From contig JACKJV010000005.1 of NCBI GenBank assembly GCA_020637775.1, positions 1 to 64,000 on the forward strand: a stretch of DNA of 64,000 nt, given 5' to 3'. This DNA is from Brucellaceae bacterium (GTDB lineage Bacteria; Pseudomonadota; Alphaproteobacteria; Rhizobiales; Rhizobiaceae). Made by a program: the position numbers and the translations under genes. The notes under the pieces are model-generated. The model saw only the letters and a list, made by a program, of their open reading frames with translations, had not been told where the DNA came from and ran no database searches. Shown here in pieces: positions 17,266 through 27,099 of this stretch. Position 1 is the stretch's first letter; every line of letters begins with the position of its first letter.

Positions 17266-19368
17266 ATGAGACCATCCCTGCTCGATCCCCTGTTCGCTCC
17301 CGTCACGTCGATCGACGGCGTCGGCCCGAAACTGGCCACGCTGATCGCCAGGATCGTGCCCGGCGACCTTGCCGAGCGCGAGGCGCGGATCGGCGACCTG
17401 ATCTTCACCCTGCCCCATTCGGTGATCGACCGTCGCTACCGGCCCGGTGTCGCCAATGCGCCGGAGGCGACCATCGTGACGCTGGACCTGACGGTGGACC
17501 AGCACCAGCCGCCTGCGCGCGGGCGCTCCAACCTGCCCTACCGGGTCTTCGCCCACGACGCGACGGGCGAGATTGCGCTCACCTTCTTCCATGCCAAGGC
17601 TGCCTGGCTGGAAAAGCTGCTGCCCGAAGGCGAACAGGTGACGGTGTCCGGCAAGATCGAATGGTTCAACGGACGGCCTTCCATGGTCCATCCCGACCAT
17701 ATCGCACGGCCAGGCGAAACCTTGCCCGAAATCGAGCCGGTCTATCCGCTGACCGCCGGCCTGTCCGCACGGGTGCTGCGCAAGGCCGTGCTCGGTGCGC
17801 TCGCCCGCATTCCCGATCTGCCGGAATGGCTCGATGGCGAGATCATGCGCCGGCAAACCTTTCCATCCTTCGCCGACGCACTAGGCCGGCTTCACGATCC
17901 GCGCGATGCACTCGACATCGCCGCCGAATCGGTTGCACGCAGGCGGCTCGCCTATGACGAATTCCTTGCCGGACAATTGTCGCTGGCCATGGTGCGCGCG
18001 AAGATGAAGCGGCTTTCCGGCCGGCCGCTGCCCGGCACGGGCGCATTGATGGCGCAATTGCGCGCGGCCCTGCCCTATGCGCTGACAGGCGCGCAGGAAC
18101 GTGCCATCGCCGACATTTCCGCCGATCTGGCCGCACCCGACAGGATGCTTCGCCTGTTGCAGGGCGACGTGGGCGCCGGCAAGACGGTGGTCGGCCTGAT
18201 GGCCATGATGCAGGCAGCCGAATCGGGGGCGCAATCGGCCTTGCTGGCGCCGACCGAGATTCTCGCGCGCCAGCATTTTGAGACCATTTCGCCACTGGCC
18301 GAGGCGGTCGGTCTGAAAGCCGCCATCCTCACCGGCCGGGAGAAAGGGCGCGACCGCGCGGCCATTCTGGCCGGGCTGGCGGATGGTTCCATCCATCTGG
18401 CCGTCGGCACCCATGCACTTTTCCAGGAGGGCGTGGTCTTCCATGATCTCGGTCTGGCCATTGTCGACGAGCAACACCGCTTCGGCGTCCACCAACGCCT
18501 CGCGCTGACCGCCAAGGGCAAGGCGCCGGACATGCTGGTGATGACAGCAACGCCCATTCCGCGCACGCTCGTGCTCTCGGCCTTTGGCGACATGGATGTG
18601 TCGCGCCTCGACGAGAAGCCGGCCGGACGCAAGCCGATCCGTACCGTGACCCTCCCCGCCGAACGGCTCGACGCGCTTGTCGAGCGGATGCGCGCGGCGG
18701 TGGCCGAGGGTCAGAAGGTCTACTGGATCTGCCCTCTCGTGGAAGAATCGGAAGAGGTGGAACTGACCGCCGCGGAGGACCGGTTCCGCTCCTTGCAGCC
18801 GGTTTTCGGAGAGCGCGTGGGGCTCGTGCACGGGCGCATGACCGGCTCGGAGAAGGACGCCGCCATGAGCGCCTTCAAGGAGGGGCGCACGCGCCTCCTG
18901 GTCGGGACGACGGTCATCGAGGTGGGTGTTGACGTTCCGGATGCGACGATCATGGTGATCGAACATGCAGAACGGTTCGGACTGGCGCAATTGCACCAGT
19001 TGCGCGGGCGTGTCGGGCGCGGGTCGGCCGATTCCTCCTGTGTGCTGGTCTACAAGGGGCCGCTCGGCGAAACGGCGCATCGCCGCCTGGAGGTGATGCG
19101 CGAGACCGAAGACGGGTTCGTGATCGCGGAAGAAGATCTCAAACTGCGCGGAGAAGGCGAATTGCTGGGAACGCGCCAATCGGGGACACCCGGCTTCCGT
19201 GTGGCGCGCATCGATGCGCATGGCGACCTTCTCGCCATCGCGCGCGACGATGCTAGGCTGATCCTTACGACCGATCCCGACCTGCAATCGGAACGGGGCC
19301 AAGCGTTGCGCATCCTGCTCTACCTGTTCGGGCGGGACGAAGCGATCCGGCTGTTGCGCGCGGGTTAG
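17266..19368 (+). CDS. recG: ATP-dependent DNA helicase RecG
   Basis: 700 residues, normal length. An N-terminal wedge/OB region (about residues 60-150) precedes the superfamily 2 motor: Walker A GDVGAGKTVV near residue 300, DEQHRFG near 400, TATPIPRTL near 427 and GRVGRGSADSSC near 583. RecG reverses stalled replication forks and processes branched DNA. Transcribed alone, divergent from sdhE and convergent with the DUF502 gene, whose stop lies seven bases away. Confidence 0.97.
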   Translation: MRPSLLDPLFAPVTSIDGVGPKLATLIARIVPGDLAEREARIGDLIFTLPHSVIDRRYRPGVANAPEATIVTLDLTVDQHQPPARGRSNLPYRVFAHDATGEIALTFFHAKAAWLEKLLPEGEQVTVSGKIEWFNGRPSMVHPDHIARPGETLPEIEPVYPLTAGLSARVLRKAVLGALARIPDLPEWLDGEIMRRQTFPSFADALGRLHDPRDALDIAAESVARRRLAYDEFLAGQLSLAMVRAKMKRLSGRPLPGTGALMAQLRAALPYALTGAQERAIADISADLAAPDRMLRLLQGDVGAGKTVVGLMAMMQAAESGAQSALLAPTEILARQHFETISPLAEAVGLKAAILTGREKGRDRAAILAGLADGSIHLAVGTHALFQEGVVFHDLGLAIVDEQHRFGVHQRLALTAKGKAPDMLVMTATPIPRTLVLSAFGDMDVSRLDEKPAGRKPIRTVTLPAERLDALVERMRAAVAEGQKVYWICPLVEESEEVELTAAEDRFRSLQPVFGERVGLVHGRMTGSEKDAAMSAFKEGRTRLLVGTTVIEVGVDVPDATIMVIEHAERFGLAQLHQLRGRVGRGSADSSCVLVYKGPLGETAHRRLEVMRETEDGFVIAEEDLKLRGEGELLGTRQSGTPGFRVARIDAHGDLLAIARDDARLILTTDPDLQSERGQALRILLYLFGRDEAIRLLRAG

Positions 19369-19374
19369 GCCAGG

Positions 19375-20115
19375 CTATTCCGCCGCGGGCTTGCGCCTTT
19401 CGGCCGTCTGTTCCGAGGGGGTTCCCGATGGCGTCACAAGCCCTTCGTCCTCGGCGATCTGTTGCGTCTTCGCCTGGTATTCGGGAGAGACAAGACCGGC
19501 CGAGATGATCAGCTTGGCAGCCTCTTCCACCGTCATGTCCAGCACATGCACATCCTTGCGGGGAACAAACAGCAGGAAGCCCGAGGTCGGGTTAGGCGTG
19601 GTCGGCAGGAAGACGGCCACCGTGTCGCCGCTCTCACGCTCCAGGATCTGCTTGACCTCGCCTTGCGCTTCGGTGGCGATGAAGACGAGCGCCCACAAAC
19701 CCTTGCGGGGATATTCGACCAGTGCCACCTGCTTGAACGTGTTCGACTTGTCCGACAGAACGGTCTCGATGATCTGCTTGAGACCGCGGTAGATGGAGCG
19801 CACCAGTGGCATCTGGCCCAGCAGGCGTTCGCCGAAGCCGACAATGGAGCGGCCGATGAAATTCGCGGTCAGGAAGCCGATCAGCGTGATCGAGACCAGG
19901 GCAACGATCAGGCCAAAGCCTGGCACCGGAAAGGGCAGGTAGAAATCCGGATTGTAGCGGGCGGGAATATAAGGCTTCACCCAGCCATCCACCCAACCGA
20001 TGAATGTCCAGGCCAGCCACGCCGTCACCGCAAGCGGGGCAAGCACCACGAAGCCGGTCAGGAAATAGTTTCTCAGCCGCATCATGGCCGACCGCTTGTG
20101 CGGTGTTTCGCTCAT
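19375..20115 (-). CDS. DUF502 family membrane protein
   Basis: 246 residues with two membrane segments near the N-terminus (about residues 12-35 and 65-88) and a soluble remainder. Family blocks are RNYFLTGFVVLAPLAVT, GFGERLLGQMPLVRSIYRGLKQI and FLPTTPNPTSGFLLF. Widely distributed inner-membrane protein without an established reaction. The C-terminal tail is low in complexity. The intact frame is in the same direction as glmS upstream (96 bases apart). Confidence 0.9.
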   Translation of the reverse strand: MSETPHKRSAMMRLRNYFLTGFVVLAPLAVTAWLAWTFIGWVDGWVKPYIPARYNPDFYLPFPVPGFGLIVALVSITLIGFLTANFIGRSIVGFGERLLGQMPLVRSIYRGLKQIIETVLSDKSNTFKQVALVEYPRKGLWALVFIATEAQGEVKQILERESGDTVAVFLPTTPNPTSGFLLFVPRKDVHVLDMTVEEAAKLIISAGLVSPEYQAKTQQIAEDEGLVTPSGTPSEQTAERRKPAAE

Positions 20116-20211
20116 TCGTGTTTCCGCTCGATGGATGCAAACGACGCGACTAATCTAGTGCGCCGCAACATCGATTGAAAGAGCGAACCGCGCCGCTCCT
20201 GCCGCTTTCGG

Positions 20212-22035
20212 CTACTCCACCGTGACGGATTTGGCCAGGTTGCGCGGCTGGTCCACATCCGTGCCCATGAAGACGGCGGTGTGATAGGCCAGCATCTGGA
20301 TGGGCAGCGCATAGATGATCGGCTCGATGAATTCCGGCACGTCGGGAAGGACGATCGTGTCCATCGTGCGGACGGTGGAAGCGGCCGCGCCTTTCCTGTC
20401 GGTGATCAGGATGATCTTGCCGCCGCGCGCGGCGACCTCCTGCATGTTGGAGACGGTTTTCTCGAATATGCGGTCATGCGGCGCAATGACGATGACGGGC
20501 ATGTCCTCGTCGATCAACGCGATGGGGCCGTGCTTCAACTCGCCGGCGGCATAGCCTTCGGCATGAATATAGGAAATTTCCTTGAGCTTGAGCGCGCCTT
20601 CCATGGCAAGGGGGAAGTTCGTGTCCCGGCCAAGATAGAGGACGTGCTTGTAGCCGGCCAGATCGCGCGCCACGGCCTCGATCTGGCTTTCCAGATGCAG
20701 CACCTGGGAGGCCAGCCGGGGCGCCTCGGCCAGTTCGCGCACCAAAGCCGCTTCGCGCTCGGCGGTGATCGCGCCGCGCTTGGCGGCCGCGCGGACAACC
20801 AGGGCCGCGAGCACCGAAAGCTGGCAGGTGAAGGCCTTGGTGGATGCGACGCCGATTTCCGGTCCGGCAAAGGTGGGGAAAATCGCGTCGGATTCGCGCG
20901 CGATCGTCGATTCGCGAACATTGACCACCGAGCCGATGGTCATGCCCTGGGCCCTGCAATAACGCAACGATGCCAGGGTATCGGCTGTCTCGCCAGATTG
21001 CGAGACGAAAAGCGCAGCGTCACCGGCTGCAAGCGGCATTTCACGATAGCGGAATTCCGAGGCGATATCGATGTCCACCGGCAGGCGGGCATGGCGCTCG
21101 AACCAGTATTTGGCGATCAGGCCGGCATAGAAGGCGGTGCCGCAAGCCGAAATCGTCAGCCGATCAATCTTGGCAAAATCAATGGCGGAATTCAATGGCT
21201 TGGCAGAATTTGTTGAGAAATCGATGTAATTGGAAAGCGTATGCGCCACCACTTCCGGCTGTTCGTAGATCTCCTTCTGCATGAAATGGCGGTGATTGCC
21301 CTTGTCGACCAGAAAGGCCGTTCCGACGGATTTCTGCCGCGAGCGCTCGACCTTCGCGCCGCTTTCATCGAAAATCTCCAGCGTACGCGAGGTGAGCACC
21401 GCCCAGTCGCCGTCCTCCAGATATGTGATCACGTCGGTGAACGGCGCCAGAGCGATGGCGTCCGAACCAATGAACATGTCGCCGTCGCCAAAGCCGATGG
21501 CCAGAGGCGAGCCGCGGCGGGCCGCGACGAGCAGATCGTTCTCGCCATTGAACATGATGGCCAGGGCGAAGGCGCCGCGCAGCCGCGGCAGGCATTCACG
21601 CACCGCATCGACCGGCGCCAGGCCGCGATCCAGTGCCCGGGTGATGATCTGCGCAACCGCCTCCGTGTCGGTTTCGGTCTCGAAACGGTAGCCGTCGGCT
21701 TCCAGTTCGTTGCGCAGCTCCCAGAAATTCTCGATGATGCCGTTGTGAACCACGGCAACGCGCGCGGTGGCATGGGGATGGGCATTCGTCTCGTTCGGCG
21801 CTCCATGGGTGGCCCAGCGCGTATGCCCGATGCCGATATGGCCAGTCAGCGGTTGCGACTTCAGCCGCTTTTCCAGATTGACCAGTTTGCCTTCGGCACG
21901 GCGGCGCTGAAGCAGCCCGTGCTCCAGCGTGGCGACCCCGGCGGAGTCATAGCCGCGATATTCCAGCCGCTTGAGCGCATCCACCAGAAGCGGCGCCACC
22001 GGTTCCCTGCCCACAATGCCCACGATTCCGCACAT
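20212..22035 (-). CDS. glmS: Glucosamine-fructose-6-phosphate aminotransferase GlmS
   Basis: 607 residues. Converts fructose-6-phosphate and glutamine to glucosamine-6-phosphate, the first step to UDP-GlcNAc for peptidoglycan and lipid A. The start MCGIVGIVG at 22035 puts the nucleophile Cys at position 2 after Met; the in-frame ATG 48 bases upstream would bury it and is rejected. The glutaminase domain (GHTRWATHG, HNGIIEN) is followed by two SIS domains and the C-terminal DQPRNLAKSVTVE. Downstream of glmU with 211 bases between; no glmS ribozyme-like structure is evident. Confidence 0.97.
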   Translation of the reverse strand: MCGIVGIVGREPVAPLLVDALKRLEYRGYDSAGVATLEHGLLQRRRAEGKLVNLEKRLKSQPLTGHIGIGHTRWATHGAPNETNAHPHATARVAVVHNGIIENFWELRNELEADGYRFETETDTEAVAQIITRALDRGLAPVDAVRECLPRLRGAFALAIMFNGENDLLVAARRGSPLAIGFGDGDMFIGSDAIALAPFTDVITYLEDGDWAVLTSRTLEIFDESGAKVERSRQKSVGTAFLVDKGNHRHFMQKEIYEQPEVVAHTLSNYIDFSTNSAKPLNSAIDFAKIDRLTISACGTAFYAGLIAKYWFERHARLPVDIDIASEFRYREMPLAAGDAALFVSQSGETADTLASLRYCRAQGMTIGSVVNVRESTIARESDAIFPTFAGPEIGVASTKAFTCQLSVLAALVVRAAAKRGAITAEREAALVRELAEAPRLASQVLHLESQIEAVARDLAGYKHVLYLGRDTNFPLAMEGALKLKEISYIHAEGYAAGELKHGPIALIDEDMPVIVIAPHDRIFEKTVSNMQEVAARGGKIILITDRKGAAASTVRTMDTIVLPDVPEFIEPIIYALPIQMLAYHTAVFMGTDVDQPRNLAKSVTVE

Positions 22036-22246
22036 GCCGATTCCACGCCTTTTCCGGAAGATTGACCCGCCAAATCCGCGCAAGCGATAGCAGGACGCAT
22101 CTCCACAACCAAAATCACAATGCGTTTCAACAGGTGTCAGCCGCCGAGACGCCGGTAATCACCGCAGTTGAACACGATTCCCATTACCAAATGGACAACG
22201 CGCCGGCCTGTGCCCTGCCAGCACGCGGATGCCCGAGGGGCAGGAA

Positions 22247-23608
22247 TCACGTTTTCTTTCTTGCCGCCTTCTCGGCCGCGAAGCGTTCGCGCAGCATTGT
22301 CGCCATGGCCGGCTTGTTCTGCTGGCGCGCGCGGCCAAAGGCGACGGCGTCGTCGGGCACTTCGTCGGTGACTACCGAACCCGACGCCACATAGGCATTG
22401 CGGCCGATACTGACCGGAGCAACGAGCGCCGAATTCGAGCCGATGAAGGCGCCAGGGCCGATACGGGTAAGATGCTTGTTGAAGCCATCGTAATTGCATG
22501 TGATCGTGCCCGCGCCGATATTGGCGTTCGCGCCGATCTCCGCATCGCCGACATAGGTCAGGTGATTGACCTTGGCGCCCTCGCCCACGACGGCCTTTTT
22601 CACCTCGCAGAAATTGCCGACCCTGGACCTGGCCTGAAGTTGCGCACCGGGACGTAGCCGCGCGAAGGGCCCGACAGACGCTCCCGCACCGACATGGGCA
22701 CCTTCCAGATGGCTGAAGGCATGGATCACGGCCGGTTCCGCAATGACGACGCCCGGTCCGAAGACCACGTTCGGCTCGATTACCGTTTCGGCGGCGACCT
22801 TCGTATCCCAGGAAAAGAACACGGTTTCGGGCGCCTGAAGGGTAACGCCATCGAGCATGGCCTGACGGCGGCGGCGGCGCTGCCAGATTGCCTCGGCCTG
22901 CGCCAGTTCAACGCGGTTGTTGATGCCGAGCACCGATTCGAAGGCCACTTCGCTCGCCACGACCGAGAGGCCGCGCCCGCGCGCGATGGCGACGATGTCG
23001 GTGAGGTAATATTCGCCCTTGGCATTGTCGTTTCCGACCGCATCGAGCAGGTCGAGCGCATGCGCGCCGGAAATCGCCATGAGTCCGCCATTGCAGAAAT
23101 CGATGGCGCGTTCCGCCTCGCTGGCGTCGCGGTGCTCGCGAATGGCCACCAGGTCTCCGCCCTCCACGATCAGCCGGCCATACCCCGTGGGATCGGTGGC
23201 GCGGAAACCCATGACGACCACATGCGCGCCATCGGCCAGTTTCCCGCGCGCGGCGGTCAGATCCGCCGGATCGATGAGGGGTGTGTCGCCGAACATGACG
23301 AGGATGTCGTCATGGCCCTTCGCCAGCGCCGGACGCGCGGCCAGAACGGCATGGGCGGTGCCGAGCCGCTCCGTCTGTTCAAACGTCGCGGCCTGCGGCG
23401 CGAAAGGCGCGACGGCTTCGCGAACGGTTTCAGCGTCGCGCCCGACCACCAGCGCCACGTCATCAGACCCCGATTCGGCGGCGGCCCGCACCACATGGGC
23501 GGCCATGGGGAGGCCGGCGATCTCGTGCAGCACCTTGGAACGGCTGCTCTTCATGCGCGTGCCTTCGCCTGCGGCAAGGATCACCGAAAGGCAGGTTCGA
23601 TTGCTCAT
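22247..23608 (-). CDS. glmU: Bifunctional GlmU: GlcN-1-P acetyltransferase / GlcNAc-1-P uridylyltransferase
   Basis: 453 residues. The N-terminal nucleotidyltransferase motif [19 protein letters not shown] is at residues 11-29, and the C-terminal half is a left-handed beta-helix acetyltransferase (hexapeptide repeats, NYDGFNKH). It makes UDP-GlcNAc from glucosamine-1-phosphate. Lies directly upstream of glmS on the same strand, so successive steps of one pathway are adjacent. The C-terminus is lysine-rich (KAARKKT). Confidence 0.97.
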   Translation of the reverse strand: MSNRTCLSVILAAGEGTRMKSSRSKVLHEIAGLPMAAHVVRAAAESGSDDVALVVGRDAETVREAVAPFAPQAATFEQTERLGTAHAVLAARPALAKGHDDILVMFGDTPLIDPADLTAARGKLADGAHVVVMGFRATDPTGYGRLIVEGGDLVAIREHRDASEAERAIDFCNGGLMAISGAHALDLLDAVGNDNAKGEYYLTDIVAIARGRGLSVVASEVAFESVLGINNRVELAQAEAIWQRRRRRQAMLDGVTLQAPETVFFSWDTKVAAETVIEPNVVFGPGVVIAEPAVIHAFSHLEGAHVGAGASVGPFARLRPGAQLQARSRVGNFCEVKKAVVGEGAKVNHLTYVGDAEIGANANIGAGTITCNYDGFNKHLTRIGPGAFIGSNSALVAPVSIGRNAYVASGSVVTDEVPDDAVAFGRARQQNKPAMATMLRERFAAEKAARKKT

Positions 23609-23811
23609 GTCTCATTCCTCATTGGGCCGCCCCTTCACAAAGCCGGCGCATGCCCCGTTGCATGGTTCGCCCGCGCGTGGTTTTAAGTGATCCGCACCGA
23701 TCAGAAAACGGATACCTGCAAGGTTATACGCCGACGGTCAACAATCCGTTCAGACAAGACGCACCAGCAACATGGCCGCCATCCCGGCGGTCCAAACAGG
23801 AATGCCCAGCC

Positions 23812-24762
23812 TTGGATGCCCCCTCTCCCGCCCGCACGGCCATCGCCTTTGCCGTGATGATCGTCACGCCGCTGTTCTTTTCGTCCAACCTGATTTTCGG
23901 GCGCGGCGTGATCGGTGAGGTCGCGCCGTTCACGCTTGCCTTCCTGCGCTGGCTGTTCGTGGCGATGGCATTGCTGCCGGTGCTTTTCGCCCAGAGCCGC
24001 GCGGTGCGGGCCATGCTGCGGTCGCATTCACCGCTGCTTCTCGTCGAAGGCTTTCTCGGCATGTGGATTTGCGGTGCCATCGTCTATGTGGCGCTGACCA
24101 TGACCACGGCGACCAATGGCACGCTGATCTACACCACCTCGCCGGTCATCATCATCATCCTTGAAGCGATCTTCTTCGGCCGGGCCATCGGCTGGCGCGA
24201 AGCGCTGGGCAGCCTGACCGCATTCGCCGGCGTTGCCGTCATCGTGCTGAAGGGCGACCCGGCGACGCTGGCCACGCTGACCTTCAATCCCGGCGACATC
24301 CTGTTCATCCTGGCGGCGATTGCCTGGGCCATCTATTCGGTGCTGATGCGCCGGGCGGAATTCAAGACCATCGGCAATATCGCCTCGCTGGGGATTGTCG
24401 CGGCCTTCGGTGCGCTCTGCCTGGCGCCCTTTGCGCTGGCCGAATTCCTGTCCGGCGCGGTGATGCCGGTCACGCAGACGGCCTGGGGCAGCATTGCCGG
24501 CATCGTGCTGTTTTCGTCACTGATCGCCTTTGGCGGCTTCCAGTTCGGCGTCCGGGTGCTCGGTCCCTCGGTTGCCGCCGTGTTCATGTATCTGCTGCCG
24601 CCCTACGGGGTGACGCTGGCTGTGCTGTTGCTGGGCGAGAGCTTCCAGTCCTTCCACGCAGCCGGGATCGTGCTGGTGATGGGCGGAATCATTCTCGCAA
24701 CGTTTCCGGCACGCTGGCTTGCGGGAAAGGTTTCCAGCCGGACAAGACGCCCGGCAAGCTAG
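23812..24762 (+). CDS. EamA family (DMT superfamily) transporter
   Basis: About 316 residues with ten predicted membrane helices and two EamA repeats (first around PFTLAFLRWLFVAMA, second around FNPGDILFILAAIAWAIYSV). Likely exports or imports a small metabolite; substrate unknown. The frame is open from an ATG at 23650, but the first 54 codons there lack homology-like character. A TTG at 23812 preceded by CAGGA gives the compact N-terminus usual for the family, so that start is preferred with moderate certainty. Its stop overlaps the ccdA stop within one CTAG tetranucleotide. Confidence 0.82.
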   Translation: MDAPSPARTAIAFAVMIVTPLFFSSNLIFGRGVIGEVAPFTLAFLRWLFVAMALLPVLFAQSRAVRAMLRSHSPLLLVEGFLGMWICGAIVYVALTMTTATNGTLIYTTSPVIIIILEAIFFGRAIGWREALGSLTAFAGVAVIVLKGDPATLATLTFNPGDILFILAAIAWAIYSVLMRRAEFKTIGNIASLGIVAAFGALCLAPFALAEFLSGAVMPVTQTAWGSIAGIVLFSSLIAFGGFQFGVRVLGPSVAAVFMYLLPPYGVTLAVLLLGESFQSFHAAGIVLVMGGIILATFPARWLAGKVSSRTRRPAS

Positions 24763-25493
24763 CCGATCTGCTGGAAGACAGGGAAGGTTTCGAGCAGCCA
24801 GAAGCTCATGGCCTGCATGCCGCCTGTCATGAACAGGAGGCCAGCGGCAACCAGGAGAGCACCCATGGCCTTCTCCACCTTGCCGAGATGCACGCGGAAC
24901 CGCGACAGGAAACGCATGAAGGCGCCGGAAAAGACCGCGGCCAGCAGGAAGGGGATACCCAGGCCGGCAGAATAGACCGCCAGCATGACAGCGCCCTCGC
25001 CCGCCGTGTCCCGCGCGCCGGCAAGCGTGAGGATCGATCCCAGCACCGGACCGATGCAGGGCGTCCATCCGAATGCGAAAGCCAAACCCATCACATAGGC
25101 CGCCGCCAAGCTGGCAGGCTTGCCCTCGGCCTGGAAGCGTGCTTCGCGCGACAGGAAGGGAATGCGGATCAGGCCAAGGAAATTCAGCCCCATGATGATG
25201 ATCAACACGCCCGCGGCAATCGCCAGCGGTTCCTGCCAGAGCCTGAGCAGGCGTCCGATGGCATAGGCGGAGGCGCCAAGCGCGATGAAGACGGTGGAGA
25301 AACCGGCCACGAAGGCCAGCGAGGCGGCGATCAGCGCCCGGCGCGGACGGGCCGCGGCTGCCCCATCGGCCCGGAAATCATCCACCGAGACGCCGGCCAT
25401 GTAGCAAAGATAAGGCGGCACCAGCGGCAGGACACAGGGCGAGAGAAATGACAGCGCGCCCGCGCCCAAGGCACTGATATAACCATAGTCCAT
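24759..25493 (-). CDS. ccdA: Cytochrome c biogenesis protein CcdA
   Basis: 244 residues with six membrane helices. CcdA carries reducing equivalents across the inner membrane from thioredoxin to periplasmic thiol proteins. The paired redox cysteines are in SPCVLPLVPPYLC (Cys20) and FGWTPCIGPVLG. Convergent with the EamA gene, sharing four bases. Upstream are secG and tpiA on the same strand, but a terminator hairpin at 25572-25607 probably separates it from secG. Confidence 0.92.
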   Translation of the reverse strand: MDYGYISALGAGALSFLSPCVLPLVPPYLCYMAGVSVDDFRADGAAAARPRRALIAASLAFVAGFSTVFIALGASAYAIGRLLRLWQEPLAIAAGVLIIIMGLNFLGLIRIPFLSREARFQAEGKPASLAAAYVMGLAFAFGWTPCIGPVLGSILTLAGARDTAGEGAVMLAVYSAGLGIPFLLAAVFSGAFMRFLSRFRVHLGKVEKAMGALLVAAGLLFMTGGMQAMSFWLLETFPVFQQIG

Positions 25494-25571
25494 CTGGCTT
25501 TGCCCCGTTCGTTACCCGTTGCGGCCTCTATAGACCCGCGGGCCTTCACGCGCCAATGACCAAAACGCGAG

Positions 25572-25607
25572 ACAAAATGAAACAGGCGGCCCTTGCGGAA
25601 CCGCCTG
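25572..25607 (-). terminator. Rho-independent terminator after secG
   Basis: On the minus strand, CAGGCGG and CCGCCTG (25601-25607 and 25583-25589) form a 7-base stem with an 11-base loop, followed by TTTCATTTT. It lies 23 bases beyond the secG stop. Confidence 0.65.
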
Positions 25608-25629
25608 CCCGTTGATTCATGCCGCGCGG

Positions 25630-26040
25630 CTACTGGCCGGTGGGAACCTGCGAAGGCTCGGGTGCAGCGCCACCTTCGGCCTGGCCGCCGGCTTCCGGCT
25701 GCTGGCCGGCAGGCGCGGAGTCGAGCGCGCCGCCCAGTTGATCCAGGATCCCGTTGCCTTCGCCCTGCTCGCCCTGCTGCGTCTGCTGCGGAACGCGGTC
25801 GAGAATGTCGGTCGGGCGCTCGCCGTAGCGCGCCAGAAGCGAAAGCCCAAGCGAGGTAGCGAAAAAGGCGGCTGCGAGAATGGCCGTGGTCCGGGTCAGC
25901 GCATTGGCTGCCCCGCGGGCGGTCATGAAGCCGGAGCCCCCGCCGATGCCGAGGCCACCGCCTTCGGAACGCTGAAGCAGCACGACGCCGACAAGCGCGA
26001 GCACGATGATGAGATGAATGACGATGAGGACGGTTTCCAT
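25630..26040 (-). CDS. secG: Preprotein translocase subunit SecG
   Basis: 136 residues; small partner of the SecYEG channel. Two membrane helices (residues 1-22 and about 48-72) with the family motif LQRSEGGGLGIGGGSGFMTARG between them. The C-terminal 60 residues are Gln/Pro/Gly-rich and low in complexity, common in alphaproteobacterial SecG. Follows tpiA by 146 bases on the same strand, a widespread arrangement. Confidence 0.93.
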   Translation of the reverse strand: METVLIVIHLIIVLALVGVVLLQRSEGGGLGIGGGSGFMTARGAANALTRTTAILAAAFFATSLGLSLLARYGERPTDILDRVPQQTQQGEQGEGNGILDQLGGALDSAPAGQQPEAGGQAEGGAAPEPSQVPTGQ

Positions 26041-26186
26041 CGGGGATTTCCGGCCCGCATCACAGCGGGCTCTTCATGGTTCTGCATTGAAATTTTGCGG
26101 CTCAATACACGGGATTGCGCCGCAAGGAAAGGGTCAGGCCGGTTCAAATGCCATATCGGCACCGCAAGTGCCGTTTGCAAGGTCTT

Positions 26187-26951
26187 TCAGATCGACCGGT
26201 AGGCGTCCGCGATGCCGAGGAAATCGGACGACTTCAGGCTGGCACCGCCGACAAGGGCACCATCCACATTGGCGACTGCCAGCAATTCGCGCGCATTGGC
26301 GGGCTTCACCGAACCGCCATACAGGATGCGCATCGCCGCCGCACCGTCACCGAGGAGAACGCGGAGACGTTCGCGAATATGGGCGTGGGCGTCTTCCACA
26401 TCCTGTACCGTGGGCGTCAGGCCGGTGCCGATCGCCCAGACCGGTTCGTAGGCAATGACGGTGTTGGCCGCCGTCGCGGCAGCAGGTACCGATCCCTCGA
26501 TCTGGCGCGTCAGCACCGCGAGCGTCTCGCCGGACCGTCGCTGCTCCTCGGTCTCGCCGATGCAGATGATCGCGGTCAGGCCGGCGCGCCAGGCGGCAAG
26601 TGCCTTGGCGGCGACAAGCTGGTCGCTTTCGCCATGGTCCGTGCGCCGCTCGGAATGGCCGACAATCACGAAGCTGCCGCCGGCATCCCTGACCATTTCC
26701 GCCGAGATGTCGCCGGTATGGGCACCCGATGCCCTGGGGTGGCAATCCTCTGCCCCGGCCCTCACGGAGGAGGAGGAAAGGCATGCGGCGGCGCGCGAAA
26801 GCAGGGTGGCCGGAACGCAGAGCAGGCCGTCGCATTCGGAATCCAGCGACGACGCGAACCCCGCCGCTATCGCTGAAATCTCGGGCAGGTCGCCGCTGGT
26901 GCCATTCATTTTCCAGTTGCCCGCAACGAGCGGCTTGATCCCCGGGGTCAT
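26187..26951 (-). CDS. tpiA: Triosephosphate isomerase
   Basis: 254 residues; interconverts dihydroxyacetone phosphate and glyceraldehyde-3-phosphate. Active-site motifs are complete: GNWKMNG near residue 11, GHSERR with the electrophilic His, [11 protein letters not shown] with the catalytic Glu, and YGGSVKP for phosphate. The ATG at 26951 ([16 protein letters not shown]) is chosen, since the open frame upstream is not conserved. Divergent from the PpiD-like gene at 27100 across about 150 bases. Confidence 0.97.
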   Translation of the reverse strand: MTPGIKPLVAGNWKMNGTSGDLPEISAIAAGFASSLDSECDGLLCVPATLLSRAAACLSSSSVRAGAEDCHPRASGAHTGDISAEMVRDAGGSFVIVGHSERRTDHGESDQLVAAKALAAWRAGLTAIICIGETEEQRRSGETLAVLTRQIEGSVPAAATAANTVIAYEPVWAIGTGLTPTVQDVEDAHAHIRERLRVLLGDGAAAMRILYGGSVKPANARELLAVANVDGALVGGASLKSSDFLGIADAYRSI

Positions 26952-27099
26952 GGTTCCGATATCCTCCTCATCATGCGGCCAGGGGCGCCGGAATTCCGGC
27001 AACAGCCGCATTCGCCCTATACAGCGCCCTTGATCAGGGCTATCAGCCTCACCTAAAACCAATGCGCGCGAACCGCAACCAAGGAATACGGACCAGGAC

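Noticed and set aside
22036..22246. glmS ribozyme or riboswitch between glmU and glmS
   Set aside because: No recognisable ribozyme core; the class is mainly in Gram-positive bacteria, and the spacer shows no strong conserved-looking structure.
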